In this document: positions 40,415 through 49,204 of the stretch, piece after piece | Position numbering within the stretch: position 1 is the first letter of the stretch | How the letters are laid out: the number at the start of each line of letters is the position of its first letter | Assembly (NCBI RefSeq): GCF_025574465.1 | Contig: NZ_JAOBPP010000013.1 | Span: 1-64,000, forward strand | Length of the DNA: 64,000 nucleotides | Reading direction: 5' to 3' | Source: Kordiimonas aestuarii | GTDB taxonomy: Bacteria > Pseudomonadota > Alphaproteobacteria > Sphingomonadales > Kordiimonadaceae | Position numbers and translations under genes: made by a program | Notes under the pieces: generated by a model | Told to the model about the DNA's origin: nothing | Seen by the model: the letters and a program-made list of their open reading frames with translations, nothing else | The model's database searches: none

Positions 40415-41725
40415 CTAGTCCTGCCGCATCAGGCGGTACAGCAATACCGCCGCCCGCGCGGTAGCGAACTTCTGTTTCTCAAGGTCCAGCCATTCTTCAG
40501 GTGTGTGCCCGCCGCCGCCATAGCCGCCAAGGCCGTCCATGGTCGGCGTGTGGGGGGCGACAAAGCTGGCATCCGCCGCGCCGCGTTTCTCCGGCGGGTA
40601 CGCCGTCAGCGGGCCCTCGCCCAGTGCGACGTTGATATCGCTGAGGGTGGCCAGCATGGCGCGGTTGGCATCGCTTTCCTGCATGGCGGGATAGCTGTCC
40701 TCGAAGGTGATTTCCGCACCGGTTTGTGGCAGGTTCGCGGCGACAATTTCGCGCATTTTGGCGCGGGCGCGCTCCTTCTGCTCTTCACTCATGAACCTGA
40801 GGCCGCCGTGCACCACGGCTTTCTGCGCCACCACATTGTCTTTGCCGTACGCGTTTTGTGCGGCGGTGTTCTCTCCTTCCTCGACAAAGGTACCGCCCGC
40901 GATGACCCCGGGGTTGAAGGTCAGGCCATGTTCGCCCTGAACCTCGTTATAAAACCGGTGCAGGATGCGTGATGCTTCAAAAATGGCACCGGCGCCCACC
41001 CGCTCGCTGAAGACACCGCTTGAGTGCGCCCGCACGCCCGACGTGGTCAGCGACCAGCCGGATGACCCGCGCCGTCCGATCACGGCCATGCCCTCGGTGC
41101 TGCCTTCAAAATTAAGCGCAAAGTCGCTCCATTTTCCGGCGTCGATCAGATCCTTGCGGGAAATATCAAGCGGCTTGCCGGTCGATTCCTCATCACCGGT
41201 GAAAAAGACGGTATAGCTGCCACGGTCCAGATGGCCGGCGGTCTTGAGCGCCTTCAGGGCATAGAGCACTATGGCGTCACCAGCTTTCATATCGGCGATG
41301 CCCGGGCCGGTGATGCGGTTGCCGTCGCGCTCAAACTTCTGGAACGGGCTGGCAAGGGGGAAGACGGTATCAAGGTGGCCGATCAACAGCGCTTTTTTTC
41401 CTCCATCACCCATGTGGCGGGCGACAAAATGGCCGCCACGGTCCATCTCCTCCGGCATGGATATCCAGCCGGTCTCGAACCCCAGCGCCTTGAATTCTTC
41501 ATTGAACACCGCGCCAACCTTGCGCACGCCCGCCGGGTTGCGCGTGTCGCTGTTGATGTTGACAATTTTTTCAAGGAAGGCGATCTGGGCGTCAAAATCC
41601 GCCTCGACCGCTGCCACAATGGCTTGTTCTTCTGCGTTCAGGCCGTCTTCGGCGATGGCAGGCATGGCGAGGCTCAGGCTGAGGGTGGTTGCGGCCAACA
41701 AATGGCGCATAGGCATGGCTGTCAT
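40415..41725 (-). CDS. Exported M20-family metallopeptidase (carboxypeptidase G2-like)
   Basis: A 436-residue zinc peptidase with a signal peptide (HLLAATTLSLSLAMPAIA-ED). Metal and catalytic motifs: LLIGHLDTVFP (His, Asp), GPGIADMKAG (bridging Asp), FFTGDEESTG (general-base Glu), ALNFEGST and GGGGHTPEEW (last His). A dimerisation domain starts at GVRAHSSGVFSERVGAGA. It removes C-terminal Glu or cleaves N-acyl amino acids, by family. GGGGAG precedes the ATG. It is divergent from an exported amidohydrolase, suggesting joint periplasmic peptide breakdown. Confidence 0.93.
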   Translation of the reverse strand: MTAMPMRHLLAATTLSLSLAMPAIAEDGLNAEEQAIVAAVEADFDAQIAFLEKIVNINSDTRNPAGVRKVGAVFNEEFKALGFETGWISMPEEMDRGGHFVARHMGDGGKKALLIGHLDTVFPLASPFQKFERDGNRITGPGIADMKAGDAIVLYALKALKTAGHLDRGSYTVFFTGDEESTGKPLDISRKDLIDAGKWSDFALNFEGSTEGMAVIGRRGSSGWSLTTSGVRAHSSGVFSERVGAGAIFEASRILHRFYNEVQGEHGLTFNPGVIAGGTFVEEGENTAAQNAYGKDNVVAQKAVVHGGLRFMSEEQKERARAKMREIVAANLPQTGAEITFEDSYPAMQESDANRAMLATLSDINVALGEGPLTAYPPEKRGAADASFVAPHTPTMDGLGGYGGGGHTPEEWLDLEKQKFATARAAVLLYRLMRQD

Positions 41726-41933
41726 GGTTAACTCCCCTTTTTTCTGGATGCACCCACGCTAGCGCGCGAACGGACGCTATGCAATTCTCCAGTGATAAAA
41801 CGGGGCGTGGTCGCGGTGTACGGCATGCCAGCCGGGTGGCAGCGGAATTTCTGCCTTGCAAATAGAGTGCGCTGAACCAAGGTTTATTCAGGGGACAGGC
41901 ATTAGAAACTGCTCCCAATGCGAGGAGGAACTT

Positions 41934-43244
41934 ATGAAACTTCAATCTATTATTGCTGCGACACTATCATTGACAGGAATAGCCGCATCAGCTGTTTCAG
42001 CTGAAGACCTGCTGCTCACCGGCGCCCATATCATTGACCCGGAAAGCAGGGAGGTCGCGGTAGGCAATCTCTTGATCAGGGACGGCAAGATCGCAGGCCG
42101 CCCCGATGGCCGACCGGCAGGGTTTGCGGGCAGGGTTGTGGCGCTTGACGCTAAGTGGGTCATGCCCGCCTTTGTGGACCTGCACACTCATTCCTTTGGC
42201 GATGCTGTGCCGGGCGGCCGCCCGGACGGTGTTGGCACACCCGTGATCGCCAATCATTATCTTTACGCGGGCACAACAGCGTTTCTTGACCTGTTTGGCC
42301 ATGAGCAGGGATTGATGGCAATGCGTGCCAGCCAGCGCGCCGGTGAATTTGGCGGTGCGGACCTTTACGCCAGTTTGTCGTGCCTGACGGCGCCCGAAGG
42401 CCACTGTACGGAATATGGCGTGCCCACGCGCACCATGAGCAGCCCTGAAGAAGCTCGAGCGTCGGTCGCGGACCTTGCGGGCAACAAGCCGGACGTGGTG
42501 AAGTTTGTCTATGCGCAAAATGATGACATGCCGTCCATCGATAAGGCTACGCTGGTGGCAGGCATTGATGAGGCCAGGAAACACGGCATCAAAACGGTTG
42601 TGCATGTGCAGACATGGCAGGATATGCGGGACGCTGTCGCGGCGGGCGCGACCGCGGTGACACATACACCCAAGGGGGAAATGCCTGCCGATATCCCGGC
42701 GCTTCTGGTGGCGCACGGCACCGTGAGTATCCCGACCATCACGGTGCATAACGAATATCTGAATTATTTCTTCGACTCCGCCGTTCTGGAAGCGCCGCTG
42801 GCACAGGAACTGGCCTCAGACCGCGTAAAGGCCGCCTACCGGGATGAGGGCATGATCGCGCGCTATAAGCCAAGCTATGATGAACGTAAGGCGCGCAACA
42901 TGACCACGCTGCGCTCGGTGGGCGCGCTGGCTGAGGGCGGGGTGACGGTCCTGCTTGGTACAGACGGTGGCAATTGGGGCACGGTGCAGGGCTATTCGGT
43001 GCACCGGGAGATGATCAAACTGTCGGAAGCCGGTCTCGATAACTGGCAGGTGCTGGCCGCGGCCAGTACGGGTGCCGCTGACTTTCTCGGCCTTGATTAC
43101 GGTGTGGAAGACGGCGCGCTGGCAAACCTTGTGGTGCTTGACGCGTCGCCCCTTGACAGCATCGTCAATACGCAGGCCATCGCGCTGGTGGTCAAGGATG
43201 GTGAGGTGGTGGACCGCGAAACGCTGTTGGCCCAGCCGGAATGA
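41934..43244 (+). CDS. Exported amidohydrolase, third in the window
   Basis: A 436-residue amidohydrolase-superfamily enzyme. ATG 41934 has GAGGAGGAAC upstream and a signal peptide (IIAATLSLTGIAASAVSA-ED). Motifs: FVDLHTHSFGDA (HxH), DVVKFVYAQNDD (Lys), TVVHVQTWQD (His), AVTHTPKGE (His) and LLGTDGGNWGT (Asp). A complete binuclear metal set is therefore visible. It shares only the superfamily motifs with the two others in this window. Probably acts on peptides or N-acyl amino acids. Confidence 0.9.
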   Translation: MKLQSIIAATLSLTGIAASAVSAEDLLLTGAHIIDPESREVAVGNLLIRDGKIAGRPDGRPAGFAGRVVALDAKWVMPAFVDLHTHSFGDAVPGGRPDGVGTPVIANHYLYAGTTAFLDLFGHEQGLMAMRASQRAGEFGGADLYASLSCLTAPEGHCTEYGVPTRTMSSPEEARASVADLAGNKPDVVKFVYAQNDDMPSIDKATLVAGIDEARKHGIKTVVHVQTWQDMRDAVAAGATAVTHTPKGEMPADIPALLVAHGTVSIPTITVHNEYLNYFFDSAVLEAPLAQELASDRVKAAYRDEGMIARYKPSYDERKARNMTTLRSVGALAEGGVTVLLGTDGGNWGTVQGYSVHREMIKLSEAGLDNWQVLAAASTGAADFLGLDYGVEDGALANLVVLDASPLDSIVNTQAIALVVKDGEVVDRETLLAQPE

Positions 43245-43287
43245 ATGCCCCAGCCGGTATAAATCCCTGAGCCGGGATAAAGCCAAC

Positions 43288-43320
43288 AAAAAAAGCCCCG
43301 GAATTTTCCGGGGCTTTCTT
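43288..43320. terminator. Bidirectional Rho-independent terminator
   Basis: AAAGCCCCGG / CCGGGGCTTT with a six-base AATTTT loop. On the minus strand seven T follow, so it serves the peroxiredoxin gene; on the plus strand TTTCTT follows, enough to end the amidohydrolase transcript. Confidence 0.9.
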
Positions 43321-43343
43321 GTGTTTGCTTGGAAACGTCAGGC

Positions 43344-43949
43344 TTAGAGGTTGCCCGCGTTTTTACTGAGGTAGGCAGCAACGCCGTCAGCGTCGGCTTT
43401 CATGCCTTCGTCGCCTTTGTTCCAGCCAGCCGGGCAAACTTCGCCGTGCTCTTCATGGAACTGAAGCGCTTCCACGAGGCGGACAAACTCGTCCACGTTA
43501 CGGCCAAGTGGCAGGTTGTTGACAGTCTGGTGCCAGACGAGGCCGTCCTTGCCAACAAGGAAGGTGCCGCGCAGGGCAACGCCGTCTTCCTCGATCAGCA
43601 CGTCATAGTCGCGCGCGATCTGTTTGGTGATGTCAGCAACCATCGGGAAGTCAACAGGGCCGAGGCCGCCTTCCTTGGTTGACGTATTGCGCCATGCGAT
43701 GTGGCTGAACTGGCTGTCGATGGAGCAAGCCACAACCTTGACGCCAAGTTCCTTGAACTTTTTCATGCGGTTGTGGAAGGCCAGAATTTCAGACGGGCAC
43801 ACGAAGGTGAAGTCGAGCGGGTAGAAGAACAGCAGGCCATAGTCGCCGTCCAGATACTCTTTAAAGTTAAATTCTTCGTTGATGCTGCCATCTTCCATGA
43901 CGGCTACAGCGGTGAAATCAGGTGCTGGTTTAGCTGCGAGAACGGCCAT
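43344..43949 (-). CDS. Typical 2-Cys peroxiredoxin (AhpC/Prx1-like)
   Basis: A 201-residue thiol peroxidase that reduces H2O2 and organic peroxides. The peroxidatic Cys is in DFTFVCPSEILAF, the resolving Cys in HGEVCPAGWNKGDEGM. FFYPLDFTF and WRNTSTKEGGLGPVDFPMVA in part identify the Prx1/AhpC class, as does the full C-terminal arm. ATG 43949 is preceded by AAGGAGG; the longer open frame is not conserved. Thioredoxin (TrxB in this window) is a likely reductant. Confidence 0.96.
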   Translation of the reverse strand: MAVLAAKPAPDFTAVAVMEDGSINEEFNFKEYLDGDYGLLFFYPLDFTFVCPSEILAFHNRMKKFKELGVKVVACSIDSQFSHIAWRNTSTKEGGLGPVDFPMVADITKQIARDYDVLIEEDGVALRGTFLVGKDGLVWHQTVNNLPLGRNVDEFVRLVEALQFHEEHGEVCPAGWNKGDEGMKADADGVAAYLSKNAGNL

Positions 43950-44275
43950 GCGTCCCTCCTTGATCATGTGTGAAAATAAAGGTTCAAACTGAATAGGCTC
44001 GGGGACATCATCTGCCTTGCGGCGAAACATCCCGTCAGCCAGCGAGGCCCACTTTATGCTTCCTGAGCGCAATTGCAACCGGGTTTGCTCGATTAGTATT
44101 ATTCGTTAAATCGATTACTCATGTTTACTATAAGTGTAATGTCCACTTTATAGCGGGGTCATGCCGAATTGACAAGTGACATATGCAGTCGCGCATATCG
44201 CCGTGGCTCTGGTTTTTGGGCGCCTGTGTACTTATATGGTAGAGAATTCAAAAAAAATCCGGCGGGGGATGAAGC
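43950..44275. other. Divergent intergenic region, peroxiredoxin / AraC regulator
   Basis: About 325 bases that must hold both promoters. A direct repeat TCGATTA starts at 44089 and 44111 (22 bases apart, two helical turns) in an AT-rich stretch, a possible site for a dimeric regulator. I do not see a clear OxyR motif. Confidence 0.4.
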
Positions 44276-45325
44276 TTGGAAACGCTTGATGATGTGCTGC
44301 GTTATGGCTCAATGAGCCTGCTTTTGTGGCTTTCGGTGCTGGTGCTGCGCGATTTTTGTGGTCACATCCGGGGGCGGCTGGCGGTTGCGCTTGCGATCAG
44401 CGAAATTGCCTATCTTCTGTGCTCACAGAGCAATGTTACCATCATTGGCCTTGAGCCCGACGTGGCGCTTTTTCCACTTTGTTTTCTCAGCGGTGTTATC
44501 GCGTGGCTGTTTTGCCTGTCGCAATTTGATGATCATTTTGAGCTGAAGCCCTGGCACTGGGGTGTGATCGGCCTGAAGCTTCTGGCTGGCAGCGGGCTGG
44601 CGATCAGCCATTTCACCGGGGACGATGCGCTGCACCAGACAGGCATGGTGCTGTCTGGTGCCGTTGCGGTGGGTATCCTCTTTCACCTTATCTATATGAT
44701 CTGGCAGGGGCGGGCGGATGACCTGATGCCCGCGCGCATGAAGTTTCGCAGCGTGTTTGTCATCTCAGTCGTGGTTATTTCTCTCGGTATCATGATTGCC
44801 GAGGTGTGGCTGATTGACATGGGTTGGAAGCTTTATCTGCTGCCGCTGCAATCGGCTTCGTTTTTCTGTATCACCTTTTTTGTCTTGTGGCGGGTTTCGG
44901 GCCCTGAGGGCATTGACCTGTTTGTCTTTGGCGACGCCGCGCGCGAAGAGGTGCCAAGGCCCACGCGGCCGGAAGACCGCCATGACGTGAAAGCCCTTGA
45001 GGGCCTGATCGCGCGGGAAGCCTATCTGGAGCCCGGGCTGACCATTACAGCCCTCGCCGAGCAACTGCAAATGCCTGAGCACCGCCTGCGGCGGCTGATC
45101 AACCAGCATCTGGGCTTCCGGAACTTTTCGGATTTCCTCAATCACTACCGGGTAACGGCTGCCCAGGCGCGCCTGGCTGATGCGAATACCCGCCATGTCC
45201 CGGTGCTGACCATTGCCATGGACCTTGGCTATGGCTCCCTCGGCCCCTTCAACCGGGCTTTCAAGGAACGCACCGGCTTGACGCCGTCTGAATATCGCAG
45301 GCAAGTGCTGGCACGCGCTGCATAA
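44276..45325 (+). CDS. Membrane-anchored AraC-family regulator
   Basis: A 349-residue protein with about seven hydrophobic segments in residues 1-215 (MSLLLWLSVLVLRDF, FPLCFLSGVIAWLFCLSQF, MKFRSVFVISVVVISLGIMI) and an AraC DNA-binding domain in 240-345: LTITALAEQLQMPEHRLRRLI, then IAMDLGYGSLGPFNRAFKER, then GLTPSEYRRQVL. Direct membrane sensing coupled to DNA binding is inferred. TTG 44276 is the start because GGGGGAT lies upstream and no in-frame ATG fits. A palindrome cluster follows the gene, and DUF2147 may be its target. Confidence 0.85.
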   Translation: METLDDVLRYGSMSLLLWLSVLVLRDFCGHIRGRLAVALAISEIAYLLCSQSNVTIIGLEPDVALFPLCFLSGVIAWLFCLSQFDDHFELKPWHWGVIGLKLLAGSGLAISHFTGDDALHQTGMVLSGAVAVGILFHLIYMIWQGRADDLMPARMKFRSVFVISVVVISLGIMIAEVWLIDMGWKLYLLPLQSASFFCITFFVLWRVSGPEGIDLFVFGDAAREEVPRPTRPEDRHDVKALEGLIAREAYLEPGLTITALAEQLQMPEHRLRRLINQHLGFRNFSDFLNHYRVTAAQARLADANTRHVPVLTIAMDLGYGSLGPFNRAFKERTGLTPSEYRRQVLARAA

Positions 45326-45358
45326 GCGTTCAAAACCCCTTGTCGATTTCTGCAAAAG

Positions 45359-45403
45359 CTTGCCGATTATTTAAAAATCAGTCCGATTTCGAAATCGGCA
45401 AGT
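45359..45403. promoter_or_regulatory. Nested palindromes between AraC-type regulator and DUF2147 gene
   Basis: CTTGCCGATT (45359-45368) pairs with AATCGGCAAG (45394-45403). Inside, CCGATTTCGAAATCGG (45383-45398) is itself a perfect 16-bp palindrome. The two structures compete for the same right arm. GCCGATT-like half-sites occur three times. No T-run follows, so an operator is more likely than a terminator. Confidence 0.6.
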
Positions 45404-45555
45404 CGCCTTTTGCGTCTTGTGGCTCAATCGTCTCCAGCGAAGCCGCGGCACTACCGGCCCGATAGGTTTGACCCCGATAGGTCAGGCAACAACAATCGGA
45501 CCTCGCCAGAACCGCGCTCGCTCATATTGGCATGCTGACAGCGAGGAGATAGATC

Positions 45556-46056
45556 ATGCGCACATCAGGTAACAGCAACAATTCTACTATGAAATTTGGG
45601 ATGGTCTCCCCGGGCACCAAGGCTGCTTTTGTCGGGATAGCGATCGCGGTGGGGGCTTTGTTCCCGTCCGCGGTAAGCGCTGGCTCGGGCGCGGAAGCCG
45701 ATGTGTCCGACCCCACCGGGTTCTGGCAAACTTCCGGTGGGGAAAGAATGATCGAGGTGGCGCCATGCAGCGGCAAAACTGCCAAGCTGTGTGGCACCAT
45801 CTTGTGGGCCGAGGATGCGGCGGAAGTCGATGCGGTCGTGCTCAAGCGTTTCCGCCTGATCGGTGATATGTGGGCCGGTGGCCAGGTCTACACGCCCGGC
45901 AAGCGCCGGGGCCAGAATGGTCGCCTGACCCTTCTGGATGATGGTAAGCTTGAAGTCAGCGAATGCAAGCGCGGGCTTTGCACCAATGAGGTCTGGGTCC
46001 GGGTGGCCGAGACCGAAGTTGCGTCCCGCCGCGCGAAACTGATGGCGCAAAACTAA
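45556..46056 (+). CDS. Exported DUF2147-domain protein
   Basis: A 166-residue protein with a hydrophobic export segment (AAFVGIAIAVGALFPSAVSA) and a DUF2147 beta domain: DPTGFWQTSGGERMIEVAPC, KLCGTILWAEDA, GQVYTPGKRRGQNGRLTLLD in part, LEVSECKRGLCTNEVWVRV. The N-terminal extension (MRTSGNSNNSTMKFGMVSPG) is long for a signal peptide. ATG 45556 has GCGAGGAGATAGATC upstream. Two Cys pairs may form disulfides. Function of the family unknown. Confidence 0.82.
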   Translation: MRTSGNSNNSTMKFGMVSPGTKAAFVGIAIAVGALFPSAVSAGSGAEADVSDPTGFWQTSGGERMIEVAPCSGKTAKLCGTILWAEDAAEVDAVVLKRFRLIGDMWAGGQVYTPGKRRGQNGRLTLLDDGKLEVSECKRGLCTNEVWVRVAETEVASRRAKLMAQN

Positions 46057-46078
46057 GGCTTTGCAGGCTTGCCATAGG

Positions 46079-46098
46079 CGGGTTCGCTGTTGAACCCG
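46079..46098. terminator. Weak hairpin between convergent genes
   Basis: CGGGTTC / GAACCCG with a six-base loop lies between the DUF2147 stop and the DUF4287 stop. No T-run follows on either strand, so it is only a possible terminator. Confidence 0.4.
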
Positions 46099-46099
46099 T

Positions 46100-46318
46100 C
46101 TATTCGCGCTTGCCTTTCAGGTAGGCGTAGATCGCCATGGCGTGTCCGTGGCCCAGCTCAAAGTCTTCCTTCAGCCAGGCCACGATTTCGCCCGCCTTCA
46201 CACCGGGGCCCAGTGCGCCCGCATGCGAGAAACCCCTCGCGTCAACCAGGCGCTGGAAGTCTGCCAGGCTGTTGCCGGTCGTTTTCTGGATATTGGTCAG
46301 ATAACTCTGGAATGACAT
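46100..46318 (-). CDS. Small DUF4287-domain protein
   Basis: A 72-residue protein: MSFQSYLTNIQKTTGNSLADF, VDARGFSHAGALGPGVKAGE, IVAWLKEDFELGHGHAMAIYAYL in part. This is the complete DUF4287 domain (helical, with the conserved GHGHAMA end). Short stand-alone copies are common. The role is unknown; some longer homologues carry an extra DUF5655 domain. Confidence 0.88.
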   Translation of the reverse strand: MSFQSYLTNIQKTTGNSLADFQRLVDARGFSHAGALGPGVKAGEIVAWLKEDFELGHGHAMAIYAYLKGKRE

Positions 46319-46425
46319 TGTCCGCTCGCTGCTGTTTCAGGGTCGCCATTCATTGCATACGCCATATATAAGTTGATATCACCCTATCTATGGCTGTTTG
46401 CCAGAGTGTGCGGAGGGTGTGGCTT

Positions 46426-47391
46426 TTATTGTGCGCGGGTAACGGTATAGCCAAGTTGCTCCAGATGATCCTGCACCGACCCGTCGCCCGCCAAATGCCC
46501 GGCGCCGACGGCGACAAAGATGGTACCTTCACCGTCCATCAGTTCCTTGATCTTCATCGCCCAGGCCCGGTTCCTGTCCACCAGCAGGCGGTCACGCAGG
46601 CTTTCCTGCCCTTCCATGGCACCATTAAGCTTGTGGGAAAGGGCATCGATACGGCCCGCCTGCCAGTCAAGCGTGATCTCGTCCAACAGATCGGGTTCCT
46701 CAATCATCTGCCTGAGGCCATCTTCAAAGAACTTCAGTTCTTCCTCGGGCGTCATGGCACCAAACAGGCTGACCTGCTGTTCCATGGTCTCAAAATAACC
46801 AAGCATCTTGCCGTCGGCGACAGCTTCTCGCCACAGGATCTTGTCCACACCTGCTTCAGGGTCACCGCCACGAGCCTGTACCTGCAGGGCACCAATGCTG
46901 ACACCGGCGAGCCATGGTCGGTAGGCTTCAAACTGTTTCATGGTGTCTTCAGGCATGCCGAGGGCTTTTAGTGTAGCTTTGAAATCGGCCTTGCCCTGTT
47001 TGCTCAGCTTGTTGGTAAAAGGCACATTTGACCGGTTGATGCCGTGTTTCATGATCAGCGGCTGCATCATCTTGGTATCGGCCTGCACGACGGGCGCTTC
47101 GCTATAATAAATCCCGGCATCCTTGAACGCGGCGTCAACCTTGGCGGTGCGCCATTTTAGCGCCGGGTTAAGGATATGCACCGTGCCAAATAGCCAGATT
47201 TCACTGTCTTCGTCCGAAAGCCTCCAAAGGGCTGGCTTCGGCATGCTCGCGGGGACTGTCTCCTCTGCTGATGCCTGATCCGCCAAACCAGGCTGGCCGA
47301 GCGCAAACCCCAGAAGCAGGGGAAGCACAAGCACCAGATATAGATACGCCGCTTTTGGCATATGGCGGGCAAGGGGACGGGCTGTCGTCAT
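46426..47391 (-). CDS. TraB/GumN-family exported protein
   Basis: A 321-residue protein with an N-terminal signal or anchor (YLYLVLVLPLLLGFALGQPG). Family motifs: SEIWLFGTVHILNPALKWR (with the conserved Thr-Val-His), DMLGYFETMEQQVSLF-like GYFETMEQQVSLFG, RNRAWAMKIKELMDGEGT in part and FVAVGAGHLAGDGSVQDHLE. GTVH and GAGHL hold the His residues of the proposed metalloprotease site (Tiki/TraB). The bacterial substrate is unknown. Confidence 0.9.
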   Translation of the reverse strand: MTTARPLARHMPKAAYLYLVLVLPLLLGFALGQPGLADQASAEETVPASMPKPALWRLSDEDSEIWLFGTVHILNPALKWRTAKVDAAFKDAGIYYSEAPVVQADTKMMQPLIMKHGINRSNVPFTNKLSKQGKADFKATLKALGMPEDTMKQFEAYRPWLAGVSIGALQVQARGGDPEAGVDKILWREAVADGKMLGYFETMEQQVSLFGAMTPEEELKFFEDGLRQMIEEPDLLDEITLDWQAGRIDALSHKLNGAMEGQESLRDRLLVDRNRAWAMKIKELMDGEGTIFVAVGAGHLAGDGSVQDHLEQLGYTVTRAQ

Positions 47392-47479
47392 GGTGATGTC
47401 CTGATTATTATATGGCTATATGCTAGGCTCGCCCGCGATCATGGCCAAATCAAGGAGTGGTGAAGGCGGGAAGGGCGGC

Positions 47480-49204
47480 TTAACCCCGGCGTAGCTGGTC
47501 CTTGAGGGCCCGCACACATGCCATCGCGATTTCCGACTGCAGGCGCAGTTGGGTGCCATGCCCGGCATTGGCGGCTTCACCGAGGCGTGTCAGCGCTTCT
47601 TCAAGAAGCCCAAGTGTCGCTTTCACTTCCGCTGACAGATTTTCGGGCAGATTTTCGGGCAGGTTTTCCGGTGGGTTTTCCGGTGGGTTTTCCGGGGGCG
47701 CCGTTTCGGTGGCAGGCTTTTCTTTGACCGCATCGGCCTTTACCTGATAGCGCCTGGCTTCCTCCGATGGTGTCAGGGGGGCGTTCAGGGTTTCGGCCAC
47801 AGCTTTGCGTACCACGGCCGCGGCCATGCTGCCAATCGCATTGCTTACCGGGCTTGTGCGGCCTGCCTTGTCACGCGCCTCACGCGCCGGGTGTTGTTCA
47901 TTGCGGGCGGCGGCGCGGGCAGCTTTTTCGGTGGCGATCCTGTCTTCCCGGTCGCGCTCCAGCACACGCTGTTGCACGATGTCTGCCTTTTCAGCGAAGG
48001 CGGCCCGTTCACGCCGTGGTGCAGGCTGGGGGTCGTCCAGGAACAACGGGTCCTCATCACCATAATCGGGTACTGCGACGTTGCCGGTGGCAATGACCGG
48101 GGTCAGTACACCTTCGTAGCCCTCAAACACACCACCAGCGCCGAATAAAGGTTCGGCTTCAAGCGTCCAGTGCTGGTGGGTTTTGCCCAGGTCAGGCAGG
48201 TGGATCGGCGCATCATGGATGGTGCTTCGGCGCTGGAAGGCGCGGGTCACCGGATGCCCAAGCTTGATATTGAGGCCGAGAAGGTCCAGCATGCCCATGC
48301 CCAGGGCCGCGTCAATGCTGCCAAGAAGCTTGCAGCCATAAGGCGATATGGCGGTGATGAAACCGTCGCGGTCGCTGCGCCAGCACCAGCCGCCGGGGCC
48401 AGGGTCCCTTAGCGGCTCCTCATTGTCCCACGCGGCGGGAATGGTGTCGTCGCCAGTGATCCCCTCCGGTTCCGGGTTCGGGTCTTCGGGATGGTCATCC
48501 TGCGATGCTTGCTCCGTCGCGGCTGGGGAGGCCTCGCTGTCGGTGTTTGCCGGTTCGTCGTTGGCGGCTTCAACCATGCGGGTGTCGCCCATGCGGGCAC
48601 CACTTGAAACACGCTCGGCGATCAGGTCTTCATCGGTGCGCAGGATGCGCAGGCTTGCGGTTTTTTCGGGGTGCAGTGCGGTGACCGTTGCGGCCGGTTG
48701 GTCGCTGCCGCCTTCGCGTGCGCCAAGGTCGTCGCGCCATAATGCCAGGGTGGAGCGGCTGTCAAAGGGCGGTGCGGCCGGTGCGGCGCGCGCCAGCGCA
48801 ATCCATACATTGGCTGACAGGTCGCTGCGGGTGGCGATAAGCTGGTGATGCTCACGCCCCGTCTCGCGGACCAGGGCGATGACATCGTTTTCATCAAACG
48901 GTGCAAGCGTCAGCAGGGTTTCCACAAGGCTGGCGCGGTCGCGGCATATCCTGAGCACAAGGTCCATCGGCGGGTTTGACTGGTGGGCCAGAAGCTCGGC
49001 AACCGTGCGGCGGCTTTCGCTTTCCACATGCGGCAGAAGGGCCTCGATAACATCAAGGAGCTGGGCGCGTGTCGGCTCTTTTGCCGGGGCTTTGCCAGTG
49101 AGGAAAAGGTCAACAAGGTTGCGGAACAATGTCGTGCGGTCTTCGCCGTCGCGCTCACGCGCGTAGGCGACCAGTTCCCTGATCCGACTGTCAAGCGCAT
49201 TCAT
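47480..49204 (-). CDS. DUF2336-like protein with PAS-like domain and ENPP repeat
   Basis: About 574 residues from ATG 49204; GTG 49252 is possible, but neither has a clear ribosome site. The N-terminal 130 residues are helical, DUF2336-like (LFRNLVDLFLTGKAPAKEPT, VAELLAHQSNPPMDLVLRIC). A long acidic linker follows. A PAS-like module begins at PGGWCWRSDRDGFITAISPY. A low-complexity segment holds five copies of a four-residue unit (ENPP/ENLP) coded by a 12-bp DNA repeat, and the C-terminus is a helix (EEALTRLGEAANAG). Probably cytoplasmic signalling; function unknown. Confidence 0.72.
   Translation of the reverse strand: MNALDSRIRELVAYARERDGEDRTTLFRNLVDLFLTGKAPAKEPTRAQLLDVIEALLPHVESESRRTVAELLAHQSNPPMDLVLRICRDRASLVETLLTLAPFDENDVIALVRETGREHHQLIATRSDLSANVWIALARAAPAAPPFDSRSTLALWRDDLGAREGGSDQPAATVTALHPEKTASLRILRTDEDLIAERVSSGARMGDTRMVEAANDEPANTDSEASPAATEQASQDDHPEDPNPEPEGITGDDTIPAAWDNEEPLRDPGPGGWCWRSDRDGFITAISPYGCKLLGSIDAALGMGMLDLLGLNIKLGHPVTRAFQRRSTIHDAPIHLPDLGKTHQHWTLEAEPLFGAGGVFEGYEGVLTPVIATGNVAVPDYGDEDPLFLDDPQPAPRRERAAFAEKADIVQQRVLERDREDRIATEKAARAAARNEQHPAREARDKAGRTSPVSNAIGSMAAAVVRKAVAETLNAPLTPSEEARRYQVKADAVKEKPATETAPPENPPENPPENLPENLPENLSAEVKATLGLLEEALTRLGEAANAGHGTQLRLQSEIAMACVRALKDQLRRG
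47638..47697. repeat. 12-bp coding tandem repeat, five copies
   Basis: Units ATTTTCGGGCAG (twice) and GTTTTCCGGTGG or variants (three times) run without gaps on the plus strand. They encode ENLP and ENPP on the minus strand. Since the unit is a multiple of three, copy-number change would alter length but not frame. Confidence 0.8.

Noticed and set aside
47502..47747. Plus-strand frame with FSGRFSGGFSGG repeats
   Set aside because: It is the antisense reading of the 12-bp repeat in the DUF2336-like gene.
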